Below, one piece after another: positions 49,941 to 53,112 of a stretch of DNA of 53,112 nucleotides. The stretch is taken from positions 1 to 53,112 of the IMG/VR virus record IMGVR_UViG_3300027859_000022. The stretch is one strand, 5' to 3'. The notes beneath the pieces were generated by a model. The model was not told the DNA's origin. It saw only the letters and a program-made list of their open reading frames with translations, and ran no database searches. Position numbers and translations under genes: made by a program. The DNA is from a virus. How positions within the stretch are numbered: the stretch's first letter is position 1; every line of letters begins with the position of its first letter.

Positions 49941-50195
49941 ATGTCGGAATACCTAGATAGAATAAACCATCACGAGTTTGATATGAAGATTGGACTTAAG
50001 CAAGGCACATTTGAAATGTTCGGACACATCAACTCTGATGGGGATATTGACTACGATTTCTTCTTAGACCAAAAGCATTTAGATTGTGGCTGTCTTATGA
50101 TTTCGGTTGCAGATAGTAGCGAGTCGTATTGGTGGGAATGGATTGTTTGCGATATTTTAAAAACATACGATTTCAATAAAAAAAGATTTCTTTAG
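49941..50195 (+). CDS. Cassette 3 gene, paralogue of cassette 4 protein (84 aa)
   Basis: 84 residues from ATG 49941 (two bases after the previous stop). Shares 'LKQGTFEMF--INS-G--DY-FFLDQ--LD-G' and a WEWIVCDILKTYDF end with the protein at 50370. Acidic, aromatic, beta-type. A duplicated small gene of unknown role. Confidence 0.68.
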   Translation: MSEYLDRINHHEFDMKIGLKQGTFEMFGHINSDGDIDYDFFLDQKHLDCGCLMISVADSSESYWWEWIVCDILKTYDFNKKRFL

Positions 50196-50210
50196 TCGGA
50201 GTCGGAGGTC

Positions 50211-50241
50211 GGGCAACTCTTAGGGGTTGTCCTTTCTTTTT
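50211..50241 (+). terminator. Terminator of cassette 3
   Basis: GGGCAAC (50211-50217) pairs with GTTGTCC (50226-50232), then TTTCTTTTT. GTCGG motifs at 50195, 50201 and 50208. Confidence 0.78.
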
Positions 50242-50315
50242 GCCTGAAGGATATATATACACAAATAATCACAAATTTATGATCCAGGCAAGTTGTTGTG
50301 CTAGTTCTCTCTAAG

Positions 50316-50344
50316 TTTACTTTTAGTAATAACCAGGTTATAAT
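50316..50344 (+). promoter_or_regulatory. Promoter of cassette 4 with TAGTA box
   Basis: TTTACT (50316-50321), TT, TAGTA, TATAAT at 50339-50344 with a 17-base spacer. TATATACACA at 50254-50263 and CCAGG at 50284 upstream. Confidence 0.82.
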
Positions 50345-50369
50345 AAATAAAACTTAAATGGAGAATAAT

Positions 50370-50675
50370 ATGAGTGAGGAGTATCAAGACTATATTGTTG
50401 ACGGTTTGCCTGAATACAATTTTAAGCTAGAACTTAAACAGGGGACATTTGAAATGTTTGCAACTATCAATAGCTATGGCTTTATGGACTATAACTTCTT
50501 CCTGGATCAACAGCTTTTAGATGGTGGTGTGTACGGAGGATATTGGTGTAAGTCAGATAGCTATGGCGACTTCAATGAAAGTGATGAGAGCAGTCTTTAT
50601 GAGCAAGAGTGGGGTTATCTCTGCTCATTCGTTCTTAAAGATTACGACTTTGAAAATAAAACTTGGGGTGTGTAA
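50370..50675 (+). CDS. Cassette 4 gene, paralogue of cassette 3 protein (101 aa)
   Basis: 101 residues from ATG 50370 (GGAGAATAAT before it). Middle part ELKQGTFEMFATINSYGFMDYNFFLDQQLLDGG closely matches the protein at 49941; a Ser/Gly/Tyr insertion (GGYWCKSDSYGDFNESDESS) distinguishes it. Unknown. Confidence 0.68.
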   Translation: MSEEYQDYIVDGLPEYNFKLELKQGTFEMFATINSYGFMDYNFFLDQQLLDGGVYGGYWCKSDSYGDFNESDESSLYEQEWGYLCSFVLKDYDFENKTWGV

Positions 50676-51013
50676 TGACGACAAAAGTGTATTGTGATGA
50701 ATGCGATAAAGTTTTACATGTAAATTGTGCAGGTGGTGTCGGAACAGAAGTAGATGTGGAGATGCCAAATGCTGATTATGTTTTAAGGATTGGAGATTTT
50801 GACACAGATTTATACTTGTGTCCAGCTTGGAATACGAATGACTTTCATGTCTGTCTTGATTGCTACTACGAGAAGTATGTGTGCAAAGAAGGTTGGGTAG
50901 ATGTGTCGGCTCAACTGTTTGAGTTCATGCAAGAGATTGGAATGGAAGAACAGTATGCAGATACTAGAAAACACCTGACTGATATGATCCAGAGGGGTAT
51001 TGACAAAAAGTAG
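50675..51013 (+). CDS. Cysteine-rich, zinc-ribbon-like protein (112 aa)
   Basis: 112 residues from ATG 50675, which shares a base with the previous stop. Residues 6-9 (CDEC) and CLDC near residue 66, with CP and C-EGW nearby, suggest a zinc-binding site. Acidic C-terminal helix. Possibly a regulator or host-takeover protein; unproven. Confidence 0.64.
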   Translation: MTTKVYCDECDKVLHVNCAGGVGTEVDVEMPNADYVLRIGDFDTDLYLCPAWNTNDFHVCLDCYYEKYVCKEGWVDVSAQLFEFMQEIGMEEQYADTRKHLTDMIQRGIDKK

Positions 51014-51077
51014 AAAGTAGCTATACTAACTTGGTCAATAATAGCTTTTGCTATTCTTGGTCATAATGTCCCAAATT

Positions 51078-51110
51078 GAAACCTCTAGTCTCGGCTAGGG
51101 GTTTCTCTTT
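51078..51110 (+). terminator. Terminator of cassette 4
   Basis: GAAACCTCTAG (51078-51088) pairs with CTAGGGGTTTC (51095-51105), eleven pairs with one G-T, six-base loop, then TCTTTA. Confidence 0.82.
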
Positions 51111-51289
51111 ATGGGCGAAGGTAAGTCGGCAGTCGGGTGTCGGGTTTTCTTTTGTACGGGATTTACAGGGGAGCTGGGGTATGTCCACAATATAAACACA
51201 ATATTTTTTTTAGGATCCTGTGGGTAAATTTGGGGATTGGGGTTTGAAAAGACAGGCCAGACTTATTTAAATTATTTTTGCTTTGAGGG

Positions 51290-51318
51290 TTTACATTAAG
51301 TAATCTATTTGTTATTGT
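51290..51318 (+). promoter_or_regulatory. Promoter of cassette 5
   Basis: TTTACA (51290-51295), TT, AAGTA (variant of the box), TATTGT at 51313-51318, 17-base spacer. Confidence 0.7.
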
Positions 51319-51347
51319 GTGCTTATAAACAATTAAAGGAGGACATT

Positions 51348-51692
51348 ATGGTTTATATAAGAGAATGGGAAGTAGAAAAAGTATTTCAATCTTTATTGTC
51401 ATTAAATGATGAAAAGAAATATTTACTTTTAAATGATTATAGAGAGTTGCAAAAAATTCAAAGTGATTATGCAAAAGAAATAAAACCACTTGAAAACAAA
51501 ATAAAAAAACTAGAAGAAAAAATAAATCAAAAAAGAACTACTGTATCTCAATATAGAAGAAGTTATATGTGTAGGCATTTAAAACAATTAGATTTGCCTG
51601 TTTCAAAAATGGAAAAATTTGTGCATGACAGTTTTACTATTTTGGAAGAACAAATAAGACTTTTAGCTTTTAAAAAAGAGGAGGATAAGTAA
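51348..51692 (+). CDS. Coiled-coil protein (114 aa)
   Basis: 114 residues from ATG 51348 behind AGGAGGACATT. Residues 40-70 (KEIKPLENKIKKLEEKINQKRTT) form a basic coiled coil. The next gene's start shares a base with its stop. No family recognised. Confidence 0.68.
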   Translation: MVYIREWEVEKVFQSLLSLNDEKKYLLLNDYRELQKIQSDYAKEIKPLENKIKKLEEKINQKRTTVSQYRRSYMCRHLKQLDLPVSKMEKFVHDSFTILEEQIRLLAFKKEEDK

Positions 51693-52081
51693 TGAAAGGA
51701 TATATTATTGATAGTAATTTAAAGGGCGTTTTTCCAATAGATATTAGAAGTGATATGGATTACAAAGACATCTATAAGTATTTACATACAGATGTTAAGC
51801 GAGTAAGTGCTTTTGATGCAGTTCGGGTAAGAGGTACTAATGATTTGATTTATGTTGATGACGAGGGTTTATTAACTAGGGAGAATTATATGTTTGTTTT
51901 TGATCACTTGGACAAACATCATCTATTCGGGAATGGCTTAATACTTGGTACTGATACTGAAGGAGAAAGCATGACTCCCGAAATGTCATTAAATTGGTAT
52001 AGAGATAAAATTACCTTTGCAGATGAGTTGGTTTTGTGTGAGGACTATTTAGTTCCTCCTGTCTTTGTGCCTATTAAATAA
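51692..52081 (+). CDS. DUF3846-like protein (129 aa)
   Basis: 129 residues. The middle (VRGTNDLIYVDDEGLLTRENYMFVFDH...FGNGLILGTDTEGE) has the order 'E-DEG-L-N...I-G--ILG' of DUF3846, small proteins found on phages and plasmids near replication or anti-restriction genes. The match is partial; function unknown. Confidence 0.52.
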   Translation: MKGYIIDSNLKGVFPIDIRSDMDYKDIYKYLHTDVKRVSAFDAVRVRGTNDLIYVDDEGLLTRENYMFVFDHLDKHHLFGNGLILGTDTEGESMTPEMSLNWYRDKITFADELVLCEDYLVPPVFVPIK

Positions 52082-52083
52082 AT

Positions 52084-52113
52084 TTTACTTTTAGTATCTA
52101 CTCGTGGTAAGCT
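52084..52113 (+). promoter_or_regulatory. Weak promoter of gene 52146 with TAGTA box
   Basis: TTTACT (52084-52089), TT, TAGTA, then TAAGCT at 52108-52113 with an 18-base spacer. Poor -10. Confidence 0.5.
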
Positions 52114-52145
52114 TACCTTATTAACTAATCAATTAAGGAGACATT

Positions 52146-52388
52146 ATGAGAGTTAAAAAACTATTAATAAAAGTAGAGTTAGAGAATGGTGCCGAATGTA
52201 ATTTCGTTGAGTATCAAGCTTTTAGCTTAGTAATAAATGGCACACCTTATATTGTGAACGGAGAGTTCGATACTATCGATATGGAACGAGTTGTTCGCAT
52301 GACTGAGGACAGCATAAGGAGAGAGGGCAACACCATTGTTAATGGGCAAGTCCAAAATCCTAGATTGGAGAATGATTTAGACAGCTAG
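52146..52388 (+). CDS. Small protein (80 aa), last right-arm gene
   Basis: 80 residues with AAGGAG before the ATG. Beta-rich N-terminal half (KKLLIKVELENGAECNFVEYQAFSLVINGTPYIVNG), acidic C terminus. Unknown. A strong terminator follows, separating it from the late block. Confidence 0.66.
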   Translation: MRVKKLLIKVELENGAECNFVEYQAFSLVINGTPYIVNGEFDTIDMERVVRMTEDSIRREGNTIVNGQVQNPRLENDLDS

Positions 52389-52408
52389 AACAATTCTCCC
52401 TAGTTGGA

Positions 52409-52442
52409 AGAGTCAAGCAGAAATGCTTGGCTCTTTTTTTTT
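52409..52442 (+). terminator. Strong intrinsic terminator before the late operon
   Basis: AGAGTCAAGCA (52409-52419), GAAA loop, TGCTTGGCTCT (52424-52434) with one G-T pair, then T through 52442. Confidence 0.95.
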
Positions 52443-52566
52443 GGGACTCTTATTGGTCGGGAAAAATGATGCAGGTCGGCAGCTCTCTGGGTCGGCACCC
52501 CAAAATGGTATATATACACAAAGGTAGGTACAAGCACAATAATACACACAAACAATAACAATCATT

Positions 52567-52596
52567 TTAACAATTCTTCTTTTTGGGTTATATTAT
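52567..52596 (+). promoter_or_regulatory. Probable late-operon promoter
   Basis: TTAACA (52567-52572), 18 bases, TATTAT (52591-52596). No TAGTA two bases after the -35. It precedes the structural operon and is the only clear promoter in front of it. The gap 52389-52686 also holds TATATACACA (52511-52520) and GTCGG at 52456, 52475 and 52491. Confidence 0.62.
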
Positions 52597-52615
52597 GCTC
52601 ATGTATGGCATAAGT

Positions 52616-52669
52616 AGTAGGCTCAGACTTTTCCTAAACTCTTCTCCTCTAGATTTGTTTGGGCCTACT
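52616..52669 (+). promoter_or_regulatory. Leader hairpin of the late operon
   Basis: AGTAGGCTC (52616-52624) pairs with GGGCCTACT (52661-52669), nine pairs with one T-G, enclosing 36 bases. It lies between the promoter and the first late gene. Confidence 0.45.
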
Positions 52670-52686
52670 CACTACGGAGTAAAGAT

Positions 52687-52998
52687 ATGGAAAACATGAT
52701 GAATCCAGGAATGGGTATGAACGAAGAATTAGAAACTTTATCAAGTCAAGATATGGATGAGGCAAAAGCAGCTATGGGCGAACTCATCAATATGATCGCA
52801 GAAATGAAAGCTGCTGGCATGTCAGATGAAGAAATAAATCAATTTTTAAGTGAGTTTGGTTTGACTTTAGAAGAAGTTTTAATGGCAGACCAAGCATTAA
52901 AAAATCCTGAAATGTTAAATGATCCTAACATGATGGGTGGACAGCCTGAAATGGCTCAAAACAATCAAATTCAAGCACAATTAGATGAATTAATGTAA
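52687..52998 (+). CDS. First late gene: Met-rich small helical protein (103 aa)
   Basis: 103 residues (MENMMNPGMGMNEELETLSSQDMDEAKAAMGELINMIAEMKAAGMSDEEI...), Met-, Glu- and Gln-rich and helical, behind CGGAGTAAAG. I recall short Met/Gln-rich proteins of this style near terminase genes in marine phages. Its stop shares a base with the next start. Function unknown. Confidence 0.7.
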   Translation: MENMMNPGMGMNEELETLSSQDMDEAKAAMGELINMIAEMKAAGMSDEEINQFLSEFGLTLEEVLMADQALKNPEMLNDPNMMGGQPEMAQNNQIQAQLDELM

Positions 52999-53112
52999 TG
53001 GCTAGACAACGTTCTGATTTAGATAATAATATTTTAAGTTCCCTAGGGGAAGCAGTAGTAACTGAAACTGACAAGATTTTAGAAAACCCTAGTATGATTG
53101 ACCTCTTTCCGA
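52998..53112 (+). CDS. 5' part of the gene that continues at base 1
   Basis: Starts on the last base of the previous stop (TAATG) and is open to the window end: 38 codons plus one base (ARQRSDLDNNILSSLGEA...). The leftover A plus the first two bases of the window make ATG, and the frame matches the open frame at 1-956. The joined protein is 356 residues. Confidence 0.78.
   Translation, partial: MARQRSDLDNNILSSLGEAVVTETDKILENPSMIDLFP

Larger units (their letters stand above)
51014..51347 (+). other. 334-base gap between cassettes 4 and 5
   Basis: Contains a small AATAGC/GCTATT hairpin (51040-51055), the terminator at 51078, three GTCGG motifs (51125, 51132, 51139), AATATAAACACA (51189-51200), GCCAGA (51256) and the promoter at 51290. 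No gene seen. Confidence 0.7.

Noticed and set aside
51030-51110. tRNA-like arrangement of two hairpins in the 51.0-51.1 kb gap
   Set aside because: Stem lengths and spacing do not fit a tRNA; the second stem followed by TCTTTA is better read as a terminator.
1-53112. Temperate lifestyle
   Set aside because: No integrase, excisionase, partition gene or att-like repeat is seen. The HTH protein alone is not enough evidence.

Overview
The window looks like an essentially complete genome of a tailed phage, most likely short-tailed (podovirus-like), from an AT-rich marine bacterial setting. It has a terminase, a portal with a long C-terminal coiled coil, scaffold, major capsid protein, two head-tail adaptors, a P22 gp10-like tail hub, S74-chaperoned fibres and very large internal virion proteins. 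I see no tape measure, tail tube, sheath, RNA polymerase, DNA polymerase, integrase, tRNA or CRISPR array. The last gene (52998 onward) continues in frame into the open frame at base 1, giving a 356-residue product, so the window is probably a circular or circularly permuted map cut inside one gene. Many structural genes resemble families I recall from uncultured marine phages; that is recall, not a search. The low G+C suggests a low-GC marine host, but nothing identifies it.

Layout. (1) Late block, + strand, from a promoter near 52570 through the junction to 33839: pre-terminase genes, TerL, portal, GroES-like protein, scaffold, capsid, small basic proteins, adaptors, two fibre modules, lysis genes, tail hub and internal virion proteins. 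(2) 37730-33832, - strand: HTH regulator, primase-polymerase/helicase, nuclease, mini-MscS protein, 3TM-type holin. (3) 37818-39034, + strand: Sak4-like ATPase and an SSB-like protein, divergent from block 2 across overlapping promoters. (4) 42724-38980, - strand: RecE-like exonuclease, a chain of micro-genes, C5 cytosine methyltransferase and small genes. (5) 42931-44034, + strand: a small gene and the small terminase subunit, which is frameshifted. (6) 47887-44101, - strand: sixteen tiny, mostly acidic genes in one tightly overlapping run. (7) A 580-base control region with a 107-bp direct repeat. (8) 48468-52388, + strand: short cassettes, several with their own promoter and terminator, separated by intergenic regions that share a recurring set of motifs.

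How it works together. Sigma70-like promoters, seven of which carry TAGTA exactly two bases after the -35 hexamer, suggest that host RNA polymerase transcribes the early arms and that one regulator, possibly the HTH protein at 37410-37730, controls several of them. Replication and recombination appear to use a PrimPol-helicase, Sak4, an SSB-like protein and RecE-like and PD-(D/E)XK nucleases with a host polymerase. Late expression runs through the structural block, with a terminator just after the capsid gene.

The most unusual points are the multi-element intergenic cassettes and shared TAGTA promoter box in the right arm, two exact out-of-frame tandem duplications (53 bp and 19 bp) plus a third frame break in otherwise intact genes, a family of 23-35 residue membrane peptides including a paralogous pair in opposite arms, and a copper-site-like domain in a virion protein.
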